Source of the DNA: Paenibacillus alkalitolerans
GTDB taxonomy: Bacteria; Bacillota; Bacilli; Paenibacillales; YIM-B00363
Assembly: GCF_016482785.1 (NCBI RefSeq)
Contig: NZ_JAEMXM010000020.1
Span: forward strand, 1 to 64,000
Reading direction: 5' to 3'
Length of the DNA stretch: 64,000 nt
Part shown: in pieces, positions 18,121 through 25,739 of the stretch
Layout: each line of letters starts with the position of its first letter
How positions within the stretch are numbered: the stretch's first letter is position 1
Notes under the pieces: generated by a model
Seen by the model: only the letters and a program-made list of their open reading frames with translations
What the model was told of the DNA's origin: nothing
Databases searched by the model: none
Position numbers and translations under genes: made by a program

Positions 18121-18132
18121 ACCAAGTCTCCT

Positions 18133-18564
18133 CTAAGTGCCGGATAGGAGAAATACGATGAACGCGATGTACAAGAACATCAGCAGTAATCCTAATACCG
18201 CTCCGGAGAGGAAAATGAGGATTTTCTGTTTACCATACGTCCGGATCAGATTATTCTTGACGTCTGCATTGAGCTGTTCCGGCTGCGGCAGTCTTTCCAA
18301 TATCGATTTTGCTTTATAATAAAAACGCGAATTCGTTTGAATACACTGGTTAAAGTGGTAGATCGCCTTCTCCAAATCGTTCAACTGTAAACAATTTTGC
18401 GCTAGATGAAAATGTGCTTCAGGGGAATTCCGGTCGATATACTGAATGATTTTCTCGTAGTAATACGGATCGGCCGGATTGATATATAGATTTCTTTGGA
18501 GCGGGATAATGTTCTTCTTTACATAACTTCGAAAATTGTGGCCCTTGGCCCCGGACTGTCCCAT
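18133..18564 (-). CDS. TPR protein with C-terminal membrane anchor
   Basis: A 143-residue protein. The middle contains a tetratricopeptide-like repeat (SPEAHFHLAQNCLQLNDLEK followed by AIYHFNQCIQTN), and residues about 118-140 form one hydrophobic helix, so it is probably tail-anchored with the repeats in the cytoplasm. AAGGAGG five bases before ATG 18564 decides the start; an upstream ATG at 18585 falls close to the preceding terminator. It precedes the LCP gene by 12 bases and is probably co-transcribed with it. The function is unknown; a scaffold for envelope polymer assembly is possible. Confidence 0.65.
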   Translation of the reverse strand: MGQSGAKGHNFRSYVKKNIIPLQRNLYINPADPYYYEKIIQYIDRNSPEAHFHLAQNCLQLNDLEKAIYHFNQCIQTNSRFYYKAKSILERLPQPEQLNADVKNNLIRTYGKQKILIFLSGAVLGLLLMFLYIAFIVFLLSGT

Positions 18565-18585
18565 ACAGGCCTCCTTAATGCGCAC

Positions 18586-18622
18586 AAAAAAAACGGCCCG
18601 CCCAAGATAAGGACAAGCCGTT
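18586..18622 (-). terminator. Strong rho-independent terminator after sORF2
   Basis: On the minus strand AACGGCTTGTCC pairs with GGGCGGGCCGTT over 12 positions (three G-T pairs) around a TTATCTT loop, followed by eight T residues. It closes the sORF2 transcript. Confidence 0.85.
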
Positions 18623-18648
18623 GTTTAAGATGGCGAAGATGATGGTAT

Positions 18649-18816
18649 CTAAGCACTTGGAGTTTTTTCACTGATGACATTCAGCGTGTTTGTGATATGT
18701 ACCTGATCGGTATTGGTTTCGGGGGGATGGGAAATCAATTGCCATTTCGCATAGTCAATTCCAAGAGAAGCTAACAAATCTTTAAGCTCTACCACAACCT
18801 TACCCTCTTTGATCAT
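18649..18816 (-). CDS. Small protein of an unnamed paralogous pair (sORF2)
   Basis: A 55-residue ORF beginning MIKEGKVVVELKDLLASLGI, preceded by AGGAGAGAGG. The longer in-frame reading to 18918 runs back through the leader terminator and is rejected. Its first 25 residues match sORF1 (16664-16846); the C-terminal tail is different and rich in Thr, Asn and Pro. No membrane segment or known domain was seen. It is a single-gene unit bounded by an attenuator leader upstream and a strong terminator downstream. Its position at the distal end of an EPS locus, under a Spo0A-box promoter, suggests a regulatory or biofilm-linked role, but this is inference. Confidence 0.65.
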   Translation of the reverse strand: MIKEGKVVVELKDLLASLGIDYAKWQLISHPPETNTDQVHITNTLNVISEKTPSA

Positions 18817-18861
18817 GAAACCATCCTCTCTCCTAAGATACTGGTTATTATCTATGTAAAT

Positions 18862-18904
18862 AAAAAAAGACCCGCCTACTTTCTTTCCACAGTAGAAGGG
18901 CCGG
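18862..18904 (-). terminator. Attenuator terminator in the sORF2 leader
   Basis: On the minus strand CCGGCCCTTCTACT and AGTAGGCGGGT can pair, with seven T residues after the second arm. It stands between promoter and start codon at the same place as the hairpin at 16902-16942 in the sORF1 leader. Confidence 0.7.
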
Positions 18905-18978
18905 TTGTACGAAATCATTTCTACACGTTTCAGCGCCCAATCATTAGTTATGCAACTGATAATTCCGATCGCCTAGGA
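18905..18978 (-). ncRNA. Structured 5' leader of sORF2, class unknown
   Basis: Homologous to the sORF1 leader in the blocks GGGC, ACGT-TAG-A and CAACCGGCC next to the terminator. An internal GTAGAAA/TTTCGTAC hairpin is possible here. Conservation of the leader together with the terminator and the coding sequence argues for a ligand- or protein-responsive attenuator. Confidence 0.45.
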
Positions 18979-18980
18979 CT

Positions 18981-19014
18981 ATTATAATAAAGATCTCTTA
19001 TTGAGTCTGTCGAA
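18981..19014 (-). promoter_or_regulatory. Spo0A-box promoter of sORF2
   Basis: A perfect -10 TATAAT (complement of 18981-18986) lies 17 bases from CAGACT (19004-19009). A perfect Spo0A box TGTCGAA at 19008-19014 overlaps the -35 by two bases, exactly as in the sORF1 promoter; the 11-mer AGTCTGTCGAA is identical in both. Confidence 0.65.
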
Positions 19015-19126
19015 TCATGGAAATGAACCCAGTAATTTTTCAGCATATTATGTCCGGAAATATAACATTTTTTTGTAAATCCAATTTTTTTATTTAAAAA
19101 AACGATATTCTTAATACCAAAAATTA

Positions 19127-19627
19127 TCATACCCGCCGCCCTAGATTTTTCAACTTGACGATTGCCATCCCAAGCGCCAGCCCGATGCATGATCCGGCCA
19201 AGTCGACGCCGACATCCTGAATTACACCCGTTCGGGAAGAAGACGCGGATTGGTTCCATTCATCCATGACGGCAATAATCGCTGTAAATATCACAACGAT
19301 AAATATTTTCCAAGCAGGATTTCCTTTATATGAACTCAGGGCCAGCGAGATTAACAATCCCAATACTCCATATACAAAGAAATGCGCCGACTTCCTGAAT
19401 AAAAATTCCATGAAATGAAATGGTTGTTTTTTAGCCACGATATGGATTTTGTTATAATTTATGGTCACATCAGGCAATTTATTCTTAAGAGAATTTTCCG
19501 ATAAATGCGACTTCAGGTACGGGATGATCGTCTGCTTTTGATAAGGCTGCGATGACAAATAAAAGATGACCACGATCCAAACCAGGACAAATATAAAAAT
19601 GCCGCCGTTGAAAATATGGTTTCTCAT
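19127..19627 (-). CDS. VanZ-like membrane protein
   Basis: A 166-residue integral membrane protein of the VanZ family. It has an N-terminal helix (about 8-26), a loop facing outward, and three C-terminal helices containing the family motifs FRKSAHFFVYGVLGLL, AVMDEWNQS and GVIQDVGVDLAGS, where the Asp, Glu and Gln are conserved. VanZ relatives affect teicoplanin resistance and are common in envelope-polymer loci; their reaction is unknown. GAAGGTGG lies upstream of ATG 19627. It is co-directional with the EPS operon. Confidence 0.8.
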   Translation of the reverse strand: MRNHIFNGGIFIFVLVWIVVIFYLSSQPYQKQTIIPYLKSHLSENSLKNKLPDVTINYNKIHIVAKKQPFHFMEFLFRKSAHFFVYGVLGLLISLALSSYKGNPAWKIFIVVIFTAIIAVMDEWNQSASSSRTGVIQDVGVDLAGSCIGLALGMAIVKLKNLGRRV

Positions 19628-19636
19628 GAACCACCT

Positions 19637-19960
19637 TCAGTTTGAATTTTTTGATTCTTTGCGTTTCAAATAATATTTTCGATTGTATTCTTTCACTTTA
19701 TCTTTGTTCTTCTCTCGCCAGCTCCTGCAGTATTTTTGCTTTTCTTCTCTGCTTTTGGCCGTCTTCTCTCTTTTTTCCGCTTGAACGATTTCAAGCCCGT
19801 CGACGCTTGCGCTTAGTTTGACGTACATGTCATACGCTTTCTTCTTTCCGTAAATGGTTATGTAACTTTTACCCTTATAGGTAATCGCCCATTTCGTATT
19901 GTATTTTTTCTTCTGCAAACAAGAACTCAACTCCCCAACTTGCGAACAGATTTGGATCAC
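19637..19960 (-). CDS. Small basic hypothetical protein
   Basis: About 107 residues if the GTG at 19960 is used. The frame remains open into manC, so the start is uncertain and GGGGG directly before the GTG is too close to be ideal. The C-terminal third is very rich in Lys, Arg, Glu and Tyr (REKNKDKVKEYNRKYYLKRK), a helix seen next to zinc or HNH modules of phage-type nucleases. No Cys-x2-Cys or HNH signature is present. It lies between manC and the VanZ-like gene, nine bases before the latter. No function is assigned. Confidence 0.4.
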   Translation of the reverse strand: MIQICSQVGELSSCLQKKKYNTKWAITYKGKSYITIYGKKKAYDMYVKLSASVDGLEIVQAEKREKTAKSREEKQKYCRSWREKNKDKVKEYNRKYYLKRKESKNSN

Positions 19961-19997
19961 CCCCGAAACAGCAGCAATTCCAGGGGTTTGACGTCCG

Positions 19998-21377
19998 CTA
20001 AGAGCATAATTGCACGATTTCGTCCCATGAGGTTGCCAATCTAACGATATCTTCTTCCACCAACTCGGTACCCTGCTGCACTTCGATAAACTCCAAATCT
20101 TCCATTGCCCCGGCCCGCATGCTGTGTTTTGATCCGACCGGAATATGCAATACATCTCCTGTTTTCACCGGAATCAAATTATCGTCTAACATAAATTCGC
20201 CGGAGCCGGAGATGATCGTCCACACTTCGCTGCGGTTCAAATGCATTTGGTAGCTCAAATTTTTCCCGGCTTGAATATGGATGCGCTTTGTCAGCACTTC
20301 CCCGCCTTGCGGCAGCTTCCCGTAGTCAAGCACCTTATACCAACCCCAGCGGCGCTCCTCATACATCGGACGCTGCTCCATATGTTTCAACGCATCTTTA
20401 ATACGGGGGCTCGCTTCCTTCTGGGATACCAGTATTCCATCTGGACTTACGGCAACTACGGTATTGGACATTCCCAGTATCGTTACAGGAAGATCCAATT
20501 CATTGATTAGATGCGTATTGGCGCAATCGTCCGTAATAATGCCCTTTCCGATTTGCCGGCTGGCCATCTCTTCCGTCAACGTGTTCCAGGTGCCAAGATC
20601 CTTCCAATAGCCATCATAAGGTAGCGCCGCAATACGGAACGCTTTCTCGACCACGGCGTAATCAAAACTGTTTTTCGGGAGGCGGGAGTATTGCTTCAGC
20701 ATCTCTTCGTATTGAATAGGCAGCCCGTGATTGATCAGATGATTGATGACATATTCGAGCTTAAATGCAAAAACCCCGCAATTCCAAAGCGCTTGCCGCT
20801 CGATGAGCTCTCTCGCCTTGTCTTCGCCGGGTTTTTCGATAAAATGGCTGACCGTTACATATTCCGTTTGTCGATGAATTGCCCGATCTGTTCCGGGAAC
20901 GATGTAGCCGTATTTCTCGGAAGGATAAGTGGGCTTTACTCCGATGAGCGCCAAATCCACGCCCGAGGTTTCAACGATACTCTCCAACTGTTTGATCTTG
21001 TCGAAAAAATGCTCCTCCACATAAGGATCAACGGGGAGGATCGCCACAACTTCATTCAGCTTCACTCCGATAATCGAGTACAAGTACGTTGCTGCCAGAG
21101 CGATGGCCGGATACGTGTCGCGCCTCTCGGGCTCGACGATCAACGGTACTTCATATCCGAGTTGGCTTTGCATCACATCCAACTGGGCTTTCCCTGTCGC
21201 AATGTAAGCGTCTTTGCTCAGACCTGCCGCCGCCAGCTGCCGCCACACCCGCTGCACCATCGATTCCGGTCCGTTGTCCGGCGAGGTCAGTACTTTCAAA
21301 AATTGCTTGGAGCGCGAATCGTTCGACAGCGGCCACAGCCGCTTGCCGGATCCGCCGGATAATAGTACGAGTTTCAT
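19998..21377 (-). CDS. manC: Mannose-1-phosphate guanylyltransferase with C-terminal isomerase-like cupin
   Basis: A 459-residue enzyme making GDP-mannose from GTP and mannose-1-phosphate. The N-terminal nucleotidyltransferase motif is LSGGSGKRLWPLS, and EPERRDTYPAIALAA and FIEKP follow. The last 110 residues form a cupin (MHLNRSEVWTIISGSGEF, VGSKHS) as in bifunctional type II enzymes that also isomerise fructose-6-phosphate to mannose-6-phosphate. AGGAGTG precedes the ATG. It supplies the substrate for the gmd and fcl products in the same locus, which make GDP-L-fucose. No phosphomannomutase gene is present in the window. Confidence 0.9.
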   Translation of the reverse strand: MKLVLLSGGSGKRLWPLSNDSRSKQFLKVLTSPDNGPESMVQRVWRQLAAAGLSKDAYIATGKAQLDVMQSQLGYEVPLIVEPERRDTYPAIALAATYLYSIIGVKLNEVVAILPVDPYVEEHFFDKIKQLESIVETSGVDLALIGVKPTYPSEKYGYIVPGTDRAIHRQTEYVTVSHFIEKPGEDKARELIERQALWNCGVFAFKLEYVINHLINHGLPIQYEEMLKQYSRLPKNSFDYAVVEKAFRIAALPYDGYWKDLGTWNTLTEEMASRQIGKGIITDDCANTHLINELDLPVTILGMSNTVVAVSPDGILVSQKEASPRIKDALKHMEQRPMYEERRWGWYKVLDYGKLPQGGEVLTKRIHIQAGKNLSYQMHLNRSEVWTIISGSGEFMLDDNLIPVKTGDVLHIPVGSKHSMRAGAMEDLEFIEVQQGTELVEEDIVRLATSWDEIVQLCS

Positions 21378-21397
21378 GGGATCACTCCTGTTTAGTT

Positions 21398-22735
21398 TTA
21401 AGCTTTCATGTAATTTAAAATGTTCGTGTTCAACCGATTCATCATCGGGCGGCCCACAGAGTAGTATGTAAAGTTGGTTTGCTCGATTTGCTTCTGGGTA
21501 AATACATTTCTGCCGTCAACCAGGACCGGTTGCTTCATAACCTGCTCAATATGCTGCAAATCCACCTTCACAAACTCTTCCCATTCGGTTAACAAACAAA
21601 TCGCATCGCACTCTGTCGCCGCTTCAACCGCATCGGAGCTCCAAATGAGGGATTCGTGGTTGTATTCTTTACGGAACTTATCCATCGCTATCGGATCATA
21701 CACCTTTACTTTCGCTCCGCGGCCGATTAAAGCGGGGATTATTTCCAAGGAAGGAGCCTCTCTTACATCGTCCGTATTCGGTTTGAAAGCCAACCCCCAT
21801 ATTCCGATCGTCTTTCCTTCAAGAGATCCAACCGATTCGAGAAGCTTGCGCACGACATTAAATCTTTGCATTTGGTTCACTTCCACGACAGAGCGGAGCA
21901 ATTTGAAGTCGTATTCTACGTTCCCCGCGATTTGAATCAGCGCGTGGGTATCTTTCGGAAAGCACGACCCGCCGTAACCGATGCCGGCATTCAGGAAGGA
22001 ACCGCCGATTCTTCGATCCTCTCCCATCGCTTTCGCCACAAGCGTAACGTCCGCTCCGACCTTCTCGCAAATATTCGCGATTTCGTTAATGAAGGATATT
22101 TTTGTAGCCAAGAAGGCGTTGGAAGCATACTTAATCATTTCCGCGCTGCGAATGTCGGTAACGATGATCTTTCCGGTTAATGGCATGTGCAGAACAGCTA
22201 TGGTTTCCGCCGCTTCTTTGCGCTCTGCTCCGATAACGATGCGGTCGGGATGAAACGTGTCCTGTATCGCGGAGCCTTCCCGAAGGAATTCCGGCACCGA
22301 AACGACATCGAAGGGATGCTCGGTGAGTTCGCCGATGATATCTTTGATTCGTTCGTTCGTACCAACCGGAACCGTGCTTTTCGTGACGATGATTTTGTAG
22401 CCGTTCATCGCCAGCGCGATTTCTCGAGCGGCCTGCTCGATATATTGCAGATTCGCTTCCCCGCTCGGCGATTGCGGCGTGCCCACCGCTATAATAACAA
22501 TCTCCGCATCCTGTACCGGAGCGGAGATATCGGTGGTGAAGGACAACCGTCCTTCTGTGGTATTTTTTTGGATCAGTTCTTTCAGACCCGGTTCGTAGAT
22601 GGGCACTTCGCCTTGAAGCAGCATTTCGATCTTTGTCTTATCTTTGTCTACGCATGTTACGTTGTTGCCGAGATCCGCGAAACATACCCCGGAAACCAAT
22701 CCGACATATCCGGTGCCGATTACAGTAAGTTTCAT
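21398..22735 (-). CDS. ugd: UDP-glucose 6-dehydrogenase
   Basis: A 445-residue enzyme oxidising UDP-glucose to UDP-glucuronate with two NAD+. The N-terminal Rossmann motif is GTGYVGLVSG. The catalytic cysteine is in GYGGSCFPKDT, and the middle helix and C-terminal domain (GLAFKPNTDDVREAPS) are typical. AAGGGCGACGGAG precedes the ATG. Together with galU at 36.1-37.0 kb it gives the locus a full route from glucose-1-phosphate to UDP-glucuronate, so the polymer is probably acidic. Confidence 0.93.
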   Translation of the reverse strand: MKLTVIGTGYVGLVSGVCFADLGNNVTCVDKDKTKIEMLLQGEVPIYEPGLKELIQKNTTEGRLSFTTDISAPVQDAEIVIIAVGTPQSPSGEANLQYIEQAAREIALAMNGYKIIVTKSTVPVGTNERIKDIIGELTEHPFDVVSVPEFLREGSAIQDTFHPDRIVIGAERKEAAETIAVLHMPLTGKIIVTDIRSAEMIKYASNAFLATKISFINEIANICEKVGADVTLVAKAMGEDRRIGGSFLNAGIGYGGSCFPKDTHALIQIAGNVEYDFKLLRSVVEVNQMQRFNVVRKLLESVGSLEGKTIGIWGLAFKPNTDDVREAPSLEIIPALIGRGAKVKVYDPIAMDKFRKEYNHESLIWSSDAVEAATECDAICLLTEWEEFVKVDLQHIEQVMKQPVLVDGRNVFTQKQIEQTNFTYYSVGRPMMNRLNTNILNYMKA

Positions 22736-22759
22736 AGCTCCGTCGCCCTTCTTTCTTGT

Positions 22760-23875
22760 TTATGTAATTAAAGCAGTGTCAAATTTCAATAAGCTTCGGA
22801 ACGTTTCGATCAAGCGAAATATTTCCTTATCGTCATTGACGTGATCCGCCTTTTTCTTGATTTGTAATGATAATCGGTCAAATAAAACGTTATCAATGCA
22901 TAATTCGCTTATTTGCCGCCAAGTCAAAATGTCACAGCGATTATGTTTCTCCAAATATTGCAACGTATTGTTATCTTCATTTAAGTGCCTGCGATCCAAC
23001 AGGATTAACGGTTTATTATTTACCACCGCTTCGCTGACGGTTCCCCAGCCGGCTTTAGAAATGACTGCATCCGAGGCGGCGATTACATTCTGAGTTTCAA
23101 CATAATTCTCCGGAATTCGAAATACATTAGGTCGATCGACATGAACGTTGCTTGAAACGATAAACGCACAATTCGCATTATCCCACAGCTTAAGTGATGA
23201 TAGTGACGCGATATCAACTTTCATACCCAAGCCAAAATAAACGATTTTCTTCTCTCCATCGGGGTCTATCCACCTTCGCAACCGCTGCACTTCCAACCGG
23301 TCGGTTTGTCTGCAAAAGAAATCAAACTTCCCAATGTACCGGCTCCATACTGGCTCATTCGCGCCTGACAACGCCGCGAAATAATCCATGGCTTGATAAC
23401 ATTCGGCCAATATGTGCAATTTGTTGTTGGGAATCAGCCTTCGATATGCCGTATACCATGTAAAATTGGAAATACCTATTGAAGGAATTCCAAGCGTACG
23501 GGCGGCAAGAAGCGGAATAGGCGGAATATCGGCAATCACCATATCCACCTTCTTTTCTTGCATAAACCATTGTTCTTGATGCAGAGCTTCAGGAAAGCTA
23601 TCTACAAATCGGTCAAATTCAAGATTTAACCTGATGGTGTCAATTTCAGTCGACTCTTCTTGCAGTACGTACCCTATATCGTTCTTTACATGCCGAAAAT
23701 GCAGTTTCTCCTTGTATCCGTCAAGAGAGTTCATGATAAATTGCATTGGAAAAGAGGTGCAAATATACAGCTTCGAGACCCACGGCTGCTTCAGTAATTG
23801 CCTGATGACAGCGATACTTCTGGATGCATGGCCGTAACCGTAGTCCGATATGTAATATGCTATAATCCGGTGCAC
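22760..23875 (-). CDS. MurG/GT28-like glycosyltransferase
   Basis: About 371 residues with a GT-B fold. The N-terminal glycine-rich region is YYISDYGYGHASRSIAVIRQ. The C-terminal nucleotide-binding half has DAVISKAGWGTVSEAVVNNKPLILLDR, which resembles the donor-binding site of MurG and related GT28/GT1 enzymes. The donor cannot be read from sequence. The start is uncertain: GTG at 23875 has GGGGGAC eight bases upstream, while the ATG at 23890 overlaps that purine stretch. It belongs to the EPS operon between ugd and a GT4 gene. Confidence 0.75.
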   Translation of the reverse strand: MHRIIAYYISDYGYGHASRSIAVIRQLLKQPWVSKLYICTSFPMQFIMNSLDGYKEKLHFRHVKNDIGYVLQEESTEIDTIRLNLEFDRFVDSFPEALHQEQWFMQEKKVDMVIADIPPIPLLAARTLGIPSIGISNFTWYTAYRRLIPNNKLHILAECYQAMDYFAALSGANEPVWSRYIGKFDFFCRQTDRLEVQRLRRWIDPDGEKKIVYFGLGMKVDIASLSSLKLWDNANCAFIVSSNVHVDRPNVFRIPENYVETQNVIAASDAVISKAGWGTVSEAVVNNKPLILLDRRHLNEDNNTLQYLEKHNRCDILTWRQISELCIDNVLFDRLSLQIKKKADHVNDDKEIFRLIETFRSLLKFDTALIT

Positions 23876-23919
23876 TAACACGTCCCCCATCCGAAAAACC
23901 CGTCCAACCTTATTAATGA

Positions 23920-25149
23920 TTAGACGGATTCAAGCAATTGACGGTACTTTTGTATTGAAGCTTCTTTCCTCAGATACTGTTCAAGGTACTGCCTTCCGTT
24001 GAGCCCCATCTCTTCCAGTTGCCTATTATCTAACTGGCGAAAAACGTTAATCTCTCTCACAATTCCTTTATAATCTTGCGGTTCAACCACAACCCCTGAT
24101 TTACTCTCCATAATCAGCCTATGTGCCTCACTTCCCCGCTCCAAGACGCCTAAGATCGGCTTTCCAGAGGCCATTACGCCATAAATTTTGCTCGGGACGG
24201 ATACGCCCTTAATGCCTCTTTGGTTGACAACAAGATGTACGTCGGCTGCGTTTAAAGAGTATTTAATAAATTCCTTCGGTAAAAATGGGAGAAAGTGAAC
24301 ATTCGTAATATTATTTTCTTTAACAAATTGTTGCATTATATTTTTTGAAGCACCGTCACCGATAAATACGAACGCAATGTCTGGAGAGCCTTTGAACTCA
24401 GCAGTTACTTTAATAATGTTCTCTAAGTCGTAATAGAGACCTAAATTGCCTGAATACATAATAATGAACTTATCGTTCAAGTTGTGTTTGTGTAAAAATT
24501 CATTTACTATCGGATGATCCTTTGAATACGGAACTATCTCTTTCTCGTTCGTCCAATTGTTAATTACGCTGTTACGGGGTACCATTTTTCCGGTGAATCT
24601 ATTCAGAAGAGTTTGCTGCATGTCTTGCCCGACAGTGATCACATGATCAGCCATTTTACAACTGAGGTTGTCAACGTATTTCGCCGCTTTATAAATCCAC
24701 TGTTTATTCGAGTAATTGACAGCTTGCGCTTGCTCCGGGTTAAAGTCCTGTATGTTGTATACATGCTTTGTCCTCTTAAATATTTTACCAATTGTCCCAA
24801 TCGCGCCACCTAGGATAGGCGGGGAGGATATAGTGTAGACCATATAGACGCGCTTTTCCTTCATTAGGGCAACTAAAGATAAAAAAAAGTAGGATAAAAT
24901 GAATTTAATCCTGCTCCACTTATTCGTTTTATCTACTGAAAAATTCCTTACACGAATAATTCTAATTTGTTCCAAATGATCTTCTTCAAACCATTTCTGC
25001 GTTTTATTCATTTTAGCTTCCGGTTGAACCGCAATAACAGTTATGTCGAAATTATGCTGAAGTTCCAGACAAAGTTCCGTCAATAACTGGCCCGTTGAAG
25101 CATAATCGGGATAAAAATAATTAATGACAAAAACTATTTTCCTTTTCAT
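23920..25149 (-). CDS. Glycosyltransferase family 4 (WbuB-like)
   Basis: A 409-residue GT-B glycosyltransferase. The N-terminal acceptor domain has INYFYPDYASTGQLLTELCL, as in WbuB/WcaI-type fucosyl- or FucNAc-transferases. The C-terminal donor domain has MYSGNLGLYYDLENII, a typical GT4 glycine-rich loop, and KIYGVMASGKPILGV in place of the usual E-x7-E motif. The ATG at 25149 has GAGGAGGG upstream and overlaps the acetyltransferase gene by 29 bases. It probably adds one sugar to the lipid-linked repeat unit on the cytoplasmic side. Confidence 0.85.
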   Translation of the reverse strand: MKRKIVFVINYFYPDYASTGQLLTELCLELQHNFDITVIAVQPEAKMNKTQKWFEEDHLEQIRIIRVRNFSVDKTNKWSRIKFILSYFFLSLVALMKEKRVYMVYTISSPPILGGAIGTIGKIFKRTKHVYNIQDFNPEQAQAVNYSNKQWIYKAAKYVDNLSCKMADHVITVGQDMQQTLLNRFTGKMVPRNSVINNWTNEKEIVPYSKDHPIVNEFLHKHNLNDKFIIMYSGNLGLYYDLENIIKVTAEFKGSPDIAFVFIGDGASKNIMQQFVKENNITNVHFLPFLPKEFIKYSLNAADVHLVVNQRGIKGVSVPSKIYGVMASGKPILGVLERGSEAHRLIMESKSGVVVEPQDYKGIVREINVFRQLDNRQLEEMGLNGRQYLEQYLRKEASIQKYRQLLESV

Positions 25150-25711
25150 ACACTCCCTCCTCTTCGAACCGTTTTTTTAGAAACTTAGCAGGTGAACCCG
25201 CATGAATTTCATTTTGAGGGACATCCTTCATTACTGTGCTTCGAGCCGCTACAACCGCCATTTCACCGATCATTACGCCAGGATAAACGAATACATCGCT
25301 TGCCACCCAAGCACCGTCGTGAATAGCAATTACTTTTGTTATCAATCCGAAATGAGGGTCATGAATGTTATGACTGCCGGTGCATAGATAGGTGTTTTGC
25401 GAAATTACACAATGCTTTCCAATTCGGATATGATCAAGACTATAAAATTCAACGTTGTCCCCGATCCATGTATAGTCTCCGATCTCCACTTTCCAAGGAT
25501 ATGTAAATTTGGCTGTGGCTCTGACCTGAACACCACGTCCGATTTTTGCACCGAATAACCGCAATAAGCTTCTTCGCCAACCGTACATGTTATGAATTGA
25601 ATACCGAAACAACGTACCCTGTATAAACCACCAGAGCAACACAATTAAGTTACTTCTCCCTCTTGAATACCAACTTTGATCGTACAAATCCAATCGAACA
25701 ACGTTTTTCAT
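25121..25711 (-). CDS. WcaF-like sugar O-acetyltransferase
   Basis: A 196-residue left-handed beta-helix acetyltransferase of the WcaF type (colanic-acid acetyltransferase). Hexapeptide rungs such as GVQVRATAKF, VEIGDYTWIGDN and IRIGKHCVISQN surround TGSHNIHDPHF, which carries the catalytic His. The C-terminal GSPAKFLKKRF is usual for the family. It would acetylate a sugar of the repeat unit from acetyl-CoA. The ribosome site is weak. Together with the GDP-fucose and UDP-glucuronate genes it makes the polymer colanic-acid-like in composition. Confidence 0.85.
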   Translation of the reverse strand: MKNVVRLDLYDQSWYSRGRSNLIVLLWWFIQGTLFRYSIHNMYGWRRSLLRLFGAKIGRGVQVRATAKFTYPWKVEIGDYTWIGDNVEFYSLDHIRIGKHCVISQNTYLCTGSHNIHDPHFGLITKVIAIHDGAWVASDVFVYPGVMIGEMAVVAARSTVMKDVPQNEIHAGSPAKFLKKRFEEEGVYEKENSFCH

Positions 25712-25739
25712 AGGTACCAGTCCAAACGATAAATTTTTC

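Noticed and set aside
16902-19014. Known riboswitch class for the two sORF leaders (c-di-GMP, preQ1, SAM, T-box)
   Set aside because: The conserved core sequences of these classes were not found; the shared blocks remain unclassified.
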